Shown in pieces: positions 53,426 to 61,697 of a stretch of 64,000 bases of DNA. The notes beneath the pieces are model-generated. The model saw only the letters and a program-made list of their open reading frames with translations. It ran no database searches and had not been told where the DNA came from. Numbering within the stretch: the stretch's first letter is position 1; the number at the start of each line of letters is the position of its first letter. The position numbers and the translations under genes are program-made. The DNA comes from Enterococcus_C asini_A (GTDB taxonomy: Bacteria; Bacillota; Bacilli; Lactobacillales; Enterococcaceae): assembly GCF_031928785.1 (NCBI RefSeq), contig NZ_JARQAL010000002.1; one strand, given 5' to 3'.

Positions 53426-53517
53426 TATCTTACGTTTCTTTAGGGATTGTGTATTGTCAAAAGTTGGCGAAGTTATTAAAATGGTTGTGAGTATTATATC
53501 AAACGTTACGTAGGATA
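53426..53517. promoter_or_regulatory. Paired inverted half-sites in the TetR/activase intergenic region
   Basis: TATCTTACGTTTC (53426-53438, plus strand) and TATCCTACGTAAC (53517-53505, minus strand) agree at 11 of 13 positions and face each other across the region. They are candidate operators for the adjacent TetR-family protein. Clear -35/-10 pairs could not be assigned. Confidence 0.5.
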
Positions 53518-53549
53518 TTCAACACAGTGTAGGAAAAAGGATGAATGAA

Positions 53550-56500
53550 ATGAAATTACGAGCAGGGATCGATGTCGGTTCAACTACCGTCAAATTAGTG
53601 ATTCTGGATGAAAACAATCAAACAATTTTTGCCAAGTATGAACGGCATTTTTCCGATGTGAAAACTGCCACAAAGAAAGTCTTCCATGAAGCGAAAGCGG
53701 TAGTCGGTGAGCAAAAACTAGCCTTGACCATTACCGGTTCTGGCGGCATGGGCTTAGCCGACGTACTGGGAATTCCTTTTGTCCAAGAAGTGATTGCTTG
53801 TACTCGAACGGTGGAAGAAATCATTCCCGAAACCGATGTCGTCATCGAACTTGGGGGAGAAGACGCCAAAATTACCTTTTTTGAAGGGGCCTTGGAACAA
53901 CGGATGAACGGCAGTTGTGCTGGGGGAACCGGTGCTTTTATTGACCAAATGGCGGTTTTATTAAAAACCGATGCCAATGGGGTCAATGAACTAGCCAAAA
54001 ACTACACTCAGCTTTATCCCATTGCTTCTCGTTGTGGCGTGTTTGCTAAAACCGATGTGCAACCGTTAATCAATGAAGGTGCGGCGAAAGAAGATATTGC
54101 GGCTAGTATTTTCCAAGCAGTAGTCAACCAAACCATCGCCGGTCTGGCTGCCGGGCGAAAGATTAAAGGGAACGTCGCCTTTTTAGGTGGCCCATTGTTT
54201 TTTATGTCTGAATTGCGGAAACGATTTATCGAAACCTTGGACATTAAACCGGAAAATGTCATCTTTCCAGAAAATCCCCAACTTTTTGTGGCCATGGGTG
54301 CGGCAATTTTTGCTGAAGATCAAGAAGAGCAGACTTTGACAGAACTCTTAACAGCTTTAGATCATGGGGATCAAAATAAACTAGCGCCTAGTGACACTTT
54401 GGAACCTTTGTTTCACAATGAGGAGGAGCTAGCGGATTTCCGTAGCCGTCATGCCAAAGCTTGTGCCCAAGAAAAAGACTTAGCCAGTCATCACGGCGCT
54501 ACTTTTTTAGGAATTGATGCAGGTTCTACTACTACCAAAGTCATCTTAATGGATGATGCCTATCGTATCTTGTATTCTCATTATGGCAATAACGAAGGAC
54601 AACCTTTGGAAACCACCATTGCGGTTTTAGAAGATTTGTATGACAAAATGCCAAAGGATACGTACATCGCCAAGTCGGCCATTACTGGATATGGAGAGCA
54701 TTTGATTAAAAATGCTTTAAAAGTCGATATCGGCGAAGTGGAAACCATGGCTCACTACAAAGCGGCCAATCATTTTCAACCAGGGGTAGACTTTATTTTA
54801 GATATTGGTGGTCAAGATATGAAGGCTATGACCATTAAAGAAGGAGTCTTGTCTTCCATTCAGCTAAATGAGGCTTGTTCTTCTGGCTGTGGTTCTTTTA
54901 TTGAAACCTTTGCCAAATCATTGAATTACGATGTGAAAGAATTCGCTTTGGAAGCGACGAAATCTCGTCAACCTGTGGATTTAGGTTCTCGTTGTACCGT
55001 CTTTATGAATTCCAAAGTGAAACAAGTCCAAAAAGAAGGAGCAACAGTGGCAGACATTTCTGCCGGGCTCTCTTATTCCGTTATTAAAAACGCCATTTAC
55101 AAAGTTATTAAGATTCGTCGTCCCGAAGAATTAGGAGAAAAAATCGTCTGCCAAGGAGGAACCTTCTACAATGAGTCGGTTTTACGGGCCTTTGAGCAAA
55201 TTAGTGGTCGAGAGGTAGTTCGTCCGTCGATTGCTGGTTTAATGGGAGCCTATGGAGCAGCCATTATTGCCTTAGAAAACAGCGAATTAGGGGAAGAAAG
55301 TACCATTTTATCTCGTGATGAATTAACCGAATTCTCCACGGAAAAGGAATTCACCCACTGCAATTTGTGTGAAAACAACTGCATGCTAACCGTCTCGATT
55401 TTTTCTGATGGCCGTCAATTTATTACCGGGAACCGTTGCGAAAAAGGTGCGCGGATTAAAATTGAACGAAAAGACCGTAAAGTCAATTTGGTGGATTACA
55501 AGTACAAACGCTTGTTTAAATACCGTTCTTTGAAAGAAAAAGATGCTCCTCGTGGGGTAGTGGGGATTCCTCGGGTTTTAAACATGTATGAAAACTACCC
55601 ATTGTGGCATACTTTCTTTACGGATTTGGGCTTTAGAGTCCAATTGTCTCCTCGTTCCAATAAAGACCTGTATGAAAAAGGCATGGAGACAATTCCCAGT
55701 GATACTGCATGTTATCCAGCAAAAATTGCCCATGGGCATATCCAATCTTTAATTAACGATCAAGTACCATTGATTTTTTACCCTGGTGTGGTTTTTGAAC
55801 GACAAGAGTCAGCGGAAGCAGACAATCATTTTAATTGTCCTATCGTGCAAAGCTATCCTGATGTCATTCGCAATAATGTGGATGAAATCAGAGAAGGCAA
55901 AGTGGATTATCGAAATCCGTTTATTAACCTTTCTGATGAAGCTTCAGTGGCAGAAGTTTTAGGCCGGACATTTCGTGATTTAGGGATTAGCCAAGAGGAA
56001 ATCACCACGGCTTTACACCACGGCTATGAAGAACTAGAAGATTTTAAAGCCAAAATTCGCCAAAAAGGGGAAGAAACCCTAGCCATGCTGACTGAAAAAA
56101 ATCAGCGGGGAGTTGTGGTTTCCGGGCGTCCTTATCATTTGGATCCGGAAATCAACCACGGGATTGCCGATGTGATTACTCAAGAAGGCTTCCATGTACT
56201 GACGGAAGATTCGATTTCTCATTTAGGCGATGTGGGCAATCTCCGGGTGGTCAATCAATGGGTTTATCATTCTCGTCTTTATGCGGCTGCGCGAGTGGTG
56301 GCAAAATCCAAACAATTGGAATTAGTTCAATTGAATTCCTTTGGTTGTGGTTTAGATGCAGTAACCACAGATCAAGTCGAAGAAATCATGGACCAATACG
56401 GTAAAATTTATACGGTGCTAAAAATTGATGAAGGGTCTAACCTAGGTGCGATTCGCATTCGTCTGCGTTCCTTAAAGGCGGCTGTAAATGAACGGGAAAA

Positions 56501-57794
56501 AGTCAATTTTATCCCAACCAAACGCTATGAAGAACCAGAAAAAATTGTCTTCACTAAAGAAATGCGCAAACGCCATACCTTGTTAATGCCTATGCTTAGC
56601 CCGATTCACCAAGAAGGCTTAGTTGATTTGGCTCTAAAAGCTTCTGGATACGATGTGGTCTGTCTACCTGCTGAAGACAAAGAAGCCGTAAATGTCGGGT
56701 TAAAATACGTAAATAACGATGCTTGCTATCCGGCGATTATTTCCATTGGTCAATTGGTGGAAGCCTTGCAAAGCGGCAAGTATGATCTAAACAACACCAG
56801 TGTCATGATGACTCAAACCGGTGGCGGCTGTCGGGCAACTAACTACATTCCACTTTTACGTAAAGCGTTAAACGATGCCGGCTTTGCTCAAGTACCAGTG
56901 GTTTCAGTCTCCATGGGGAATAAAGGGGTGGAACAAAATCCTGGCTTTAAATTCACCTTACCAATGTTAAAACGGATTGTAGTCGCCTTTTTATATGGAG
57001 ATCTCTTTGAACGAGTGGTTTATCGTACCCGTCCTTATGAACTGAAAAAAGGGCAAATCGACGAGCTTCATGAATACTGGTTGAAAAAAGTGGCCAAAAA
57101 TGTGAAGAATGGTTCATTGACCCTCTTTAATCGGAATATGAAAGCCATTATTAAAGACTTTGATCAAGTTCCATTGTCTGATGAGCGCAAACCGAAAGTT
57201 GGGGTTGTAGGAGAAATTTTGGTGAAATACTCTCCAACCGCCAACAATGACATCGTGCGTTTGTTGGAAGCAGAAGGTGCTGAAGCGGTAGTACCAGATA
57301 TTATCGGCTTTATGAACTACTCTTTATACAATCAAATTTGGAAGTACGAAAATCTAGGGATGGCGAAAAAGAGTAAAGTTCTAGCTGAATTGGCCATTCG
57401 CATTATTGAAATGGTAGAAAAACCAATGGATAAAGCATTGCGGGCCTCCACACGCTTTGAAGGCTTGCACTCCATTTATCAACTTGCTGAGGATGCCAGT
57501 CAAATTCTTTCGATTGGCAATCACACCGGGGAAGGTTGGTTCTTAACAGGAGAAATGATTGACTTACTGAAGACAGATGTCCACAACATTGTCTGCATGC
57601 AACCTTTTGGCTGTCTACCGAATCACGTGGTAGGAAAAGGCGTTATTAAAGAATTGCGCCATCAATATCCAAAAGCAAATATTGCGGCGATTGACTATGA
57701 TCCAGGGGTTTCATTAGTCAACCAGTTGAACCGAATTCGTTTGATGATGGCTACGGCCAATAAAACATTAAAAGAAGAAACGGTGGAAGTTTGA
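53550..57794 (+). CDS. Fused acyl-CoA dehydratase activase / dehydratase-like reductase
   Basis: A 1414-residue cytoplasmic iron-sulfur protein. There are two ASKHA ATPase domains of the HgdC/BadF type: the first (about 3-265) has GIDVGSTTVK and Cys123/Cys162; the second (about 318-577) has GIDAGSTTTK and Cys443/Cys447/Cys482. A Cys motif (CNLCENNC, then RCEKGA, about 604-630), a DUF2229-like region (DTACYPAK) and a C-terminal 2-hydroxyacyl-CoA dehydratase-like part (NNDACYPA, TGGGCRATNY, CMQPFGCLPNH) follow. Related proteins drive ATP-dependent low-potential reductions; the substrate here is unknown. ATG 53550 is spaced nine bases from AAAAAGG; ATG 53541 abuts it. Confidence 0.88.
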   Translation: MKLRAGIDVGSTTVKLVILDENNQTIFAKYERHFSDVKTATKKVFHEAKAVVGEQKLALTITGSGGMGLADVLGIPFVQEVIACTRTVEEIIPETDVVIELGGEDAKITFFEGALEQRMNGSCAGGTGAFIDQMAVLLKTDANGVNELAKNYTQLYPIASRCGVFAKTDVQPLINEGAAKEDIAASIFQAVVNQTIAGLAAGRKIKGNVAFLGGPLFFMSELRKRFIETLDIKPENVIFPENPQLFVAMGAAIFAEDQEEQTLTELLTALDHGDQNKLAPSDTLEPLFHNEEELADFRSRHAKACAQEKDLASHHGATFLGIDAGSTTTKVILMDDAYRILYSHYGNNEGQPLETTIAVLEDLYDKMPKDTYIAKSAITGYGEHLIKNALKVDIGEVETMAHYKAANHFQPGVDFILDIGGQDMKAMTIKEGVLSSIQLNEACSSGCGSFIETFAKSLNYDVKEFALEATKSRQPVDLGSRCTVFMNSKVKQVQKEGATVADISAGLSYSVIKNAIYKVIKIRRPEELGEKIVCQGGTFYNESVLRAFEQISGREVVRPSIAGLMGAYGAAIIALENSELGEESTILSRDELTEFSTEKEFTHCNLCENNCMLTVSIFSDGRQFITGNRCEKGARIKIERKDRKVNLVDYKYKRLFKYRSLKEKDAPRGVVGIPRVLNMYENYPLWHTFFTDLGFRVQLSPRSNKDLYEKGMETIPSDTACYPAKIAHGHIQSLINDQVPLIFYPGVVFERQESAEADNHFNCPIVQSYPDVIRNNVDEIREGKVDYRNPFINLSDEASVAEVLGRTFRDLGISQEEITTALHHGYEELEDFKAKIRQKGEETLAMLTEKNQRGVVVSGRPYHLDPEINHGIADVITQEGFHVLTEDSISHLGDVGNLRVVNQWVYHSRLYAAARVVAKSKQLELVQLNSFGCGLDAVTTDQVEEIMDQYGKIYTVLKIDEGSNLGAIRIRLRSLKAAVNEREKVNFIPTKRYEEPEKIVFTKEMRKRHTLLMPMLSPIHQEGLVDLALKASGYDVVCLPAEDKEAVNVGLKYVNNDACYPAIISIGQLVEALQSGKYDLNNTSVMMTQTGGGCRATNYIPLLRKALNDAGFAQVPVVSVSMGNKGVEQNPGFKFTLPMLKRIVVAFLYGDLFERVVYRTRPYELKKGQIDELHEYWLKKVAKNVKNGSLTLFNRNMKAIIKDFDQVPLSDERKPKVGVVGEILVKYSPTANNDIVRLLEAEGAEAVVPDIIGFMNYSLYNQIWKYENLGMAKKSKVLAELAIRIIEMVEKPMDKALRASTRFEGLHSIYQLAEDASQILSIGNHTGEGWFLTGEMIDLLKTDVHNIVCMQPFGCLPNHVVGKGVIKELRHQYPKANIAAIDYDPGVSLVNQLNRIRLMMATANKTLKEETVEV

Positions 57795-57838
57795 ACTGTA
57801 CCAATTATAGCTTCTACCAAGGTTAAAAAATGAGACTG

Positions 57839-57882
57839 AAAAAAAGGAGCGGAAGTGCCTAACTTCCGGCTTCTTTTTTTCC
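57839..57882 (+). terminator. Terminator after the activase gene
   Basis: The inner stem GGAAGT-GCCTA-ACTTCC is extended by AAAAAAAGGAGC with GCTTCTTTTTTT, giving a T-rich end. Confidence 0.85.
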
Positions 57883-57909
57883 TTTTCTTTAAAGTTTATG
57901 GAATAATGT

Positions 57910-57938
57910 TTGCTAATAAGGTATATACCAGTTATAAT
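57910..57938 (+). promoter_or_regulatory. GntR gene promoter with operator in the spacer
   Basis: -35 TTGCTA (57910-57915), a 17-base spacer and -10 TATAAT (57933-57938). The spacer holds GGTATATACC (57920-57929), a perfect palindrome like the GGT-N4-ACC sites of NagR/DasR-type HutC regulators. Autorepression is likely. Confidence 0.75.
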
Positions 57939-57974
57939 CGCTATAAGAGAATTAGGATAAAGGAGCGGATACCC

Positions 57975-58682
57975 ATGGCGGACAATTTGCCAATTTATAT
58001 TCAGATACACGACCAAATTAAAAGTAAAATCGAAAGTGGTTTTTGGAAAATCGGGGATCGCTTGCCTTCTGAGCGAGATCTTTCTTTGCAATTTGGGGTC
58101 AGTCGTATGACTTTGCGCCAAGCCATTCAAACCTTAGCCGATGAAGGAATTTTGGAGCGAAAAATCGGTTCGGGAACCTATGTGGCTCGCCAAAAAGTCC
58201 AAGAACGCATGTCAGGGACGACTAGTTTTACGGATATCATGCTTTCTCAAGGGCGCACACCTTCTAGTAAAGTCGTTTCTTATTTTTATACTGCGCCTAG
58301 CTCATCAGAATTAGAAAAGCTGAAGCTAAAAGACGATGAGCAAATCTTGCGTATGGAACGGATTCGTTACGCAGATGATATCCCGATTTGTTTTGAAGTG
58401 GCCAGTATTCCAGAGCGCTTAATCAAAGACTTTAGTAAAGGGGAGGTCACCACCTCACTTTACAAAACTTTAGCGGACAAAGGAGGGCATAAAATTGGTG
58501 GTGCCAACCAAACGATTTCTGCCATGTTGGCCTCTGAGCAAATTTCTGAATACCTTCAAGTAAAAAGAGGAGATGCTATTTTGCGTATGCGTCAAGTTTC
58601 TTACTTTGAAGATGGCACTCCTTTTGAATATGTGCGCACTCAGTATGTGGGCAATCGTTTTGAATTTTATTTAGAAAAATAG
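57975..58682 (+). CDS. GntR/HutC-family regulator (NagR/YvoA-like)
   Basis: A 235-residue regulator. The N-terminal GntR winged helix (about 5-75) contains LPSERDLSLQFGVSRMTLRQAIQTLADEGILERKIGSGTYVA. The C-terminal UTRA effector domain (about 85-230) starts GTTSFTDIMLSQGRTPSSKV. Similar proteins respond to phosphorylated amino sugars such as GlcN-6-P, but no nag gene is adjacent, so the ligand is inferred. GGAGCGG precedes the ATG at 57975. The promoter contains a GGTATATACC palindrome. A strong terminator follows. Confidence 0.87.
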   Translation: MADNLPIYIQIHDQIKSKIESGFWKIGDRLPSERDLSLQFGVSRMTLRQAIQTLADEGILERKIGSGTYVARQKVQERMSGTTSFTDIMLSQGRTPSSKVVSYFYTAPSSSELEKLKLKDDEQILRMERIRYADDIPICFEVASIPERLIKDFSKGEVTTSLYKTLADKGGHKIGGANQTISAMLASEQISEYLQVKRGDAILRMRQVSYFEDGTPFEYVRTQYVGNRFEFYLEK

Positions 58683-58685
58683 CAA

Positions 58686-58723
58686 AAACAATGCTGGCAA
58701 AAAAGCTGGCATTGTTTTTTTTT
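58686..58723 (+). terminator. Terminator after the GntR-family gene
   Basis: AAACAATGC (58686-58694) pairs with GCATTGTTT (58709-58717), followed by TTTTTT. Confidence 0.9.
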
Positions 58724-58922
58724 AGACGTGGCTTTGCGAACTAGCACCCTTCAAAATTAGGTCAAAACCGACACCTGATAATGAGCATCAAGTGTCAGCG
58801 GCACATTTCTTATTGGAGAACATTTTTCTAAAAAAAAGAAAAAAATTGTGTGAAAGCAAACAAGAATGCGCTGTATTTTTTACTTATTTGCCCAAAAAAA
58901 TCAAAGTTCAATTTTTTTGAAA

Positions 58923-58937
58923 TGAAAATTATTCTCA
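58923..58937. promoter_or_regulatory. Fur-like box
   Basis: TGAAAATTATTCTCA matches the Bacillus 7-1-7 Fur box TGATAATNATTATCA at 12 of its 14 specified bases. No gene starts just downstream on either strand. In AT-rich DNA this may be chance. Confidence 0.3.
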
Positions 58938-59053
58938 TAAATAGAACAAGGAAGAACGCTGATTTTAAAATAACCCTCGATAAAAATAAAAAAATAGTAG
59001 TCTGGAAATTAAAGTCCTCTTGCATTCAAAACTAATATCTCAGTGAATTATTC

Positions 59054-59107
59054 TTGAACTTTGTGAATAACAGGAATAAACTAGCTAATGTGAATTTTCA
59101 GAAAAAT
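59054..59107 (+). promoter_or_regulatory. Peptide transporter promoter and CodY-like box
   Basis: -35 TTGAAC (59054-59059), a 17-base spacer and -10 TAAACT (59077-59082). AATTTTCAGAAAAAT (59093-59107) lies just after the start point and matches the CodY consensus AATTTTCWGAAAATT at 14 of 15 positions. CodY repression when branched-chain amino acids are plentiful is inferred. Confidence 0.8.
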
Positions 59108-59135
59108 TTCGTGTTGAAATTAGAGGAGTAGTATG

Positions 59136-60596
59136 ATGGAAAAAGAAAAAACATTTATGGGACAGCCTAGAGGGTTATCTACTTTGTTCTTTACAGAAAT
59201 GTGGGAACGATTCAGTTATTATGGTATGCGAGCAATTTTGCTTTATTATATGTACGATGCCGTGGTCAATGGCGGGCTAGGCCTTGAAAAAGCTACCGCA
59301 GTTGCCATTATGTCAATTTATGGTTCGTTAGTTTATATGTCCAGTATTGTAGGTGGTTGGATTTCTGACCGTTTGCTAGGCTCTCATAAAACCGTCTTTT
59401 TCGGTGGCGTTTTGATTATGTTTGGGCACATTGTTTTGGCAACGCCTTTTGGTCTGCCAGCCTTGTTTGTCTCCATGATCTTAATTGTCATCGGTACGGG
59501 GATGTTAAAATCCAATGTTTCAAGTATGGTAGGGCATTTATACAGCCCAAGTGATTTACGCCGAGATGCAGGTTTCTCCATTTTCTATATGGGGATTAAC
59601 ATCGGGAGTTTGATTGCGCCGATTATTGTCGGTGGCTTAGGGCAAAACGTCAACTATCATTTAGGTTTCTCCATTGCAGCCGTTGGGATGTTCTTTGGAT
59701 TATTGCAATACCATTTCCAAGGGAAGAAAACATTACACAATATCGGCATGGAAGTGACGAATCCATTAGTCGGCAAAGAAAAGACAGCTTTCTTTAAACG
59801 TTTGGCTGTGGCAGTCGTCGTTGTAATTGTTTTATTTGGTGGAGCCGCTATCCTTGGTCAATTAACTGTGGATTTCTTCATCAACAGTATCAGTGTGTTG
59901 GGCATTTTACTGCCAGTTTATTATTTCACTTCCATGTTACGTTCTAAAGATGTAACTCCAGATGAAAAACAAAAAGTGCGGGCATATATTCCGTTGTTTC
60001 TTTCCGCGATTGTTTTCTGGTCTTTGGAAGAACAAGGCTCTTCTATTTTAGCCTTGTTTGCAGCGGAACGGACTCAATCTACTTTGTTTGGCGTTACCAT
60101 TCCAGCTAGTATGTATCAAACATTAAATCCTTTGTTTGTTGTTTTGTTAACACCTGTTTTTGTTTGGTTATGGACGAAGCTAGGGAAAAAACAACCAACA
60201 ACGGAAGTGAAATTTGCACTAGGTTTGATTTTTGCCGGATTATCTTTCGTCTTGTTAATGTTCCCAAGTTTTATCTTCGGGACAGAACAACGGGTGAGCC
60301 CAATGTGGTTAGTAGCGAGCTTCTTCATTATGATTGTGGGAGAAATGTGCTTGTCACCAGTGGGACTTTCCGTTACGACAAAACTAGCACCAAAAGCCTT
60401 TGAAGCGCAAACTATTGCCATTTGGTTGTTAGCTGATGCGTCTTCTCAAGCGATTAACGCCCAAATCGCCCGTTTTTACACCCCAAGTACAGAAGGCATG
60501 TACTTTGCTGTAGTCGGTGGTGTTGCAGTAGTAGCAGGAATCTTGCTTTATCTGATTCGTAAACCAATCCGCCACTTAATCGGTGAAATTCGCTAA
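59136..60596 (+). CDS. dtpT: POT family di-/tripeptide:proton symporter (DtpT)
   Basis: An inner-membrane symporter of 486 residues with about 12-14 helices. The family signature appears near the start as FTEMWERFSYYGMRAILLYYMY, followed by GGWISDRLLG and the second signature FSIFYMGINIGSLIAPIIVG. The EEQGSSILALFA segment in the C-terminal half matches POT proteins. Two adjacent ATGs (59133, 59136) follow GAGGAG; the second has the better spacing. The CodY-like box at the promoter fits peptide uptake as an amino-acid supply function. Confidence 0.93.
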   Translation: MEKEKTFMGQPRGLSTLFFTEMWERFSYYGMRAILLYYMYDAVVNGGLGLEKATAVAIMSIYGSLVYMSSIVGGWISDRLLGSHKTVFFGGVLIMFGHIVLATPFGLPALFVSMILIVIGTGMLKSNVSSMVGHLYSPSDLRRDAGFSIFYMGINIGSLIAPIIVGGLGQNVNYHLGFSIAAVGMFFGLLQYHFQGKKTLHNIGMEVTNPLVGKEKTAFFKRLAVAVVVVIVLFGGAAILGQLTVDFFINSISVLGILLPVYYFTSMLRSKDVTPDEKQKVRAYIPLFLSAIVFWSLEEQGSSILALFAAERTQSTLFGVTIPASMYQTLNPLFVVLLTPVFVWLWTKLGKKQPTTEVKFALGLIFAGLSFVLLMFPSFIFGTEQRVSPMWLVASFFIMIVGEMCLSPVGLSVTTKLAPKAFEAQTIAIWLLADASSQAINAQIARFYTPSTEGMYFAVVGGVAVVAGILLYLIRKPIRHLIGEIR

Positions 60597-60605
60597 TAAA
60601 AAGTA

Positions 60606-60644
60606 AAAATCCTCTCAAAGCTAATGGCTTTGGGAGGATTTTTT
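60606..60644. terminator. Bidirectional terminator between dtpT and yigZ
   Basis: AAAATCCTCTCAAAGC (60606-60621) pairs with GCTTTGGGAGGATTTT, with one mismatch, then TT. The reverse strand also ends in a T run after the convergent gene. Confidence 0.88.
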
Positions 60645-60660
60645 GAGTTAGTGGGGTTGC

Positions 60661-61290
60661 CTACTCCAAGGGCACTTCATGATAGCCGATTTCACCTAGG
60701 TTAATGGTCACTTGGCCTTGTAGTAAGTCAATCATCTCCGCTTCAAAGTCAGGTACTTGTTCTTCATCCACAGCGCAAATTACTGTGACTTTATCGGTAA
60801 AAAGAGTGTCTTTGATCATTTTGTCATCAAGGTTATTTTGTAGTTTGCCGAGTAAAGAGTAGTCTATCTCTAGGAAAACTTCCTGTTGTGATTTACCGAC
60901 GACTAAGCCTACTGCTTGCAAACCTTCAGAAACAGAGTGAGCATAAGCTCTAATCAAGCCGCCAGCTCCTAGCTTGATGCCTCCAAAATACCGAGTGACA
61001 ACTGCACAGACATTGATTAGTTCGTTTTTCTTTAAGACTTCTAACATAGGAACACCCGCAGTACCACTGGGTTCTCCATCATCACTGGAGCGCTGAATTT
61101 CACTGTTAGTCCCAATTAAATAGGCGCTGCAATTGTGGTTGGCTTTCCAGTGTTCTTTTTTTATACTTTGAATAAAAGCTTTGGCTTCTTCTTCCGTATT
61201 TACCCGTTTTAAATGACAGAGAAACCGGGATTTTTTGATTTCCCATTCCATACTTCCGTCTGCTTTGATGGTTTTATAGTTTTTTGCCAT
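60661..61290 (-). CDS. yigZ: YigZ/IMPACT family protein
   Basis: A 209-residue cytoplasmic protein with an N-terminal IMPACT domain (KSRFLCHLKRVNTEEEAKAFIQSIKKEHWKANHNCSAYLIG; DDGEPSGTAGVPML; TRYFGGIKLGAGGLIRAY) and a C-terminal DUF1949 domain. The molecular role is not settled; ribosome or translation links have been proposed for the eukaryotic relatives. The ATG follows AAGAGGTGAG on the minus strand. A good minus-strand promoter lies just upstream. Confidence 0.93.
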   Translation of the reverse strand: MAKNYKTIKADGSMEWEIKKSRFLCHLKRVNTEEEAKAFIQSIKKEHWKANHNCSAYLIGTNSEIQRSSDDGEPSGTAGVPMLEVLKKNELINVCAVVTRYFGGIKLGAGGLIRAYAHSVSEGLQAVGLVVGKSQQEVFLEIDYSLLGKLQNNLDDKMIKDTLFTDKVTVICAVDEEQVPDFEAEMIDLLQGQVTINLGEIGYHEVPLE

Positions 61291-61313
61291 GATCTCACCT
61301 CTTATTTAATTTT

Positions 61314-61342
61314 AGTATAGGGATTTATTTCAACCGGTGCAA
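61314..61342 (-). promoter_or_regulatory. Promoter of yigZ
   Basis: On the minus strand, -35 TTGCAC (61342-61337), a 17-base spacer and -10 TATACT (61319-61314). Confidence 0.8.
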
Positions 61343-61352
61343 CGGCAATCAC

Positions 61353-61381
61353 TTGTCAGTCCTAGGGAAAATTGGGATAAT
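61353..61381 (+). promoter_or_regulatory. Promoter of the DUF7662-like gene
   Basis: -35 TTGTCA (61353-61358), a 17-base spacer and -10 GATAAT (61376-61381). It is divergent from the yigZ promoter with 10 bases between the two -35 elements. The leader before the ribosome site is under 10 bases. Confidence 0.75.
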
Positions 61382-61400
61382 GGACAAAAGAGGTGAGTTT

Positions 61401-61688
61401 ATGGCTCAGCGTAAAAAGAAATACGATATTATCACACAATATTTGAAAAAAAATAATGGGAGTCAAGTGACCTTGACATTCACTCAATTTGATGAATTAT
61501 TATTTCCCGCGAGCGGCTTGCCTAAAACCGCCCGAAGTCAAACCGATTGGTGGGCGAATGATCACAATAATCCCCAAAATGGAGCTTATGCTTGGCTAAA
61601 TGCTGGCTATGAAGTAGTTCACGTGAATTTAGTCAAAGAATACGTGGTTTTTAACAAGCTGATCAAGAGCAATTGGCTGATTGATTAA
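61401..61688 (+). CDS. Small DUF7662-like protein
   Basis: A 95-residue soluble protein. The pattern KYDIITQYLKKNNGSQVTLTFTQFDELL, WWANDHNN, AYAWLNAGYEVVHVN and a final hydrophobic strand (YVVF) fits my recollection of the DUF7662 domain found alone or beside nucleases; its function is unknown. The ATG at 61401 follows AAGAGGTGAG. An upstream in-frame start at 61353 would lie in the promoter. It is divergent from yigZ and stands as its own transcription unit. Confidence 0.75.
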   Translation: MAQRKKKYDIITQYLKKNNGSQVTLTFTQFDELLFPASGLPKTARSQTDWWANDHNNPQNGAYAWLNAGYEVVHVNLVKEYVVFNKLIKSNWLID

Positions 61689-61697
61689 TAAAACAAA

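Larger units (their letters stand above)
58683..59135 (+). other. AT-rich intergenic stretch before the peptide transporter
   Basis: It holds the GntR gene terminator (58686-58723), a hairpin GACAC-TGAT...ATCA-GTGTC (58770-58796) without a T run, a Fur-like box (58923-58937), and the transporter promoter and CodY-like box (59054-59107). A 61-codon ORF at 58850-59035 is very rich in Lys, Asn, Ile and Phe, has no ribosome site, and is probably not a gene. The region may be decayed sequence. Confidence 0.6.

Noticed and set aside
58850..59035. 61-codon plus-strand ORF in the gap before dtpT
   Set aside because: There is no ribosome site, the composition is that of translated AT-rich DNA (Lys, Asn, Ile, Phe), and an overlapping minus-strand ORF of equal length looks similar.
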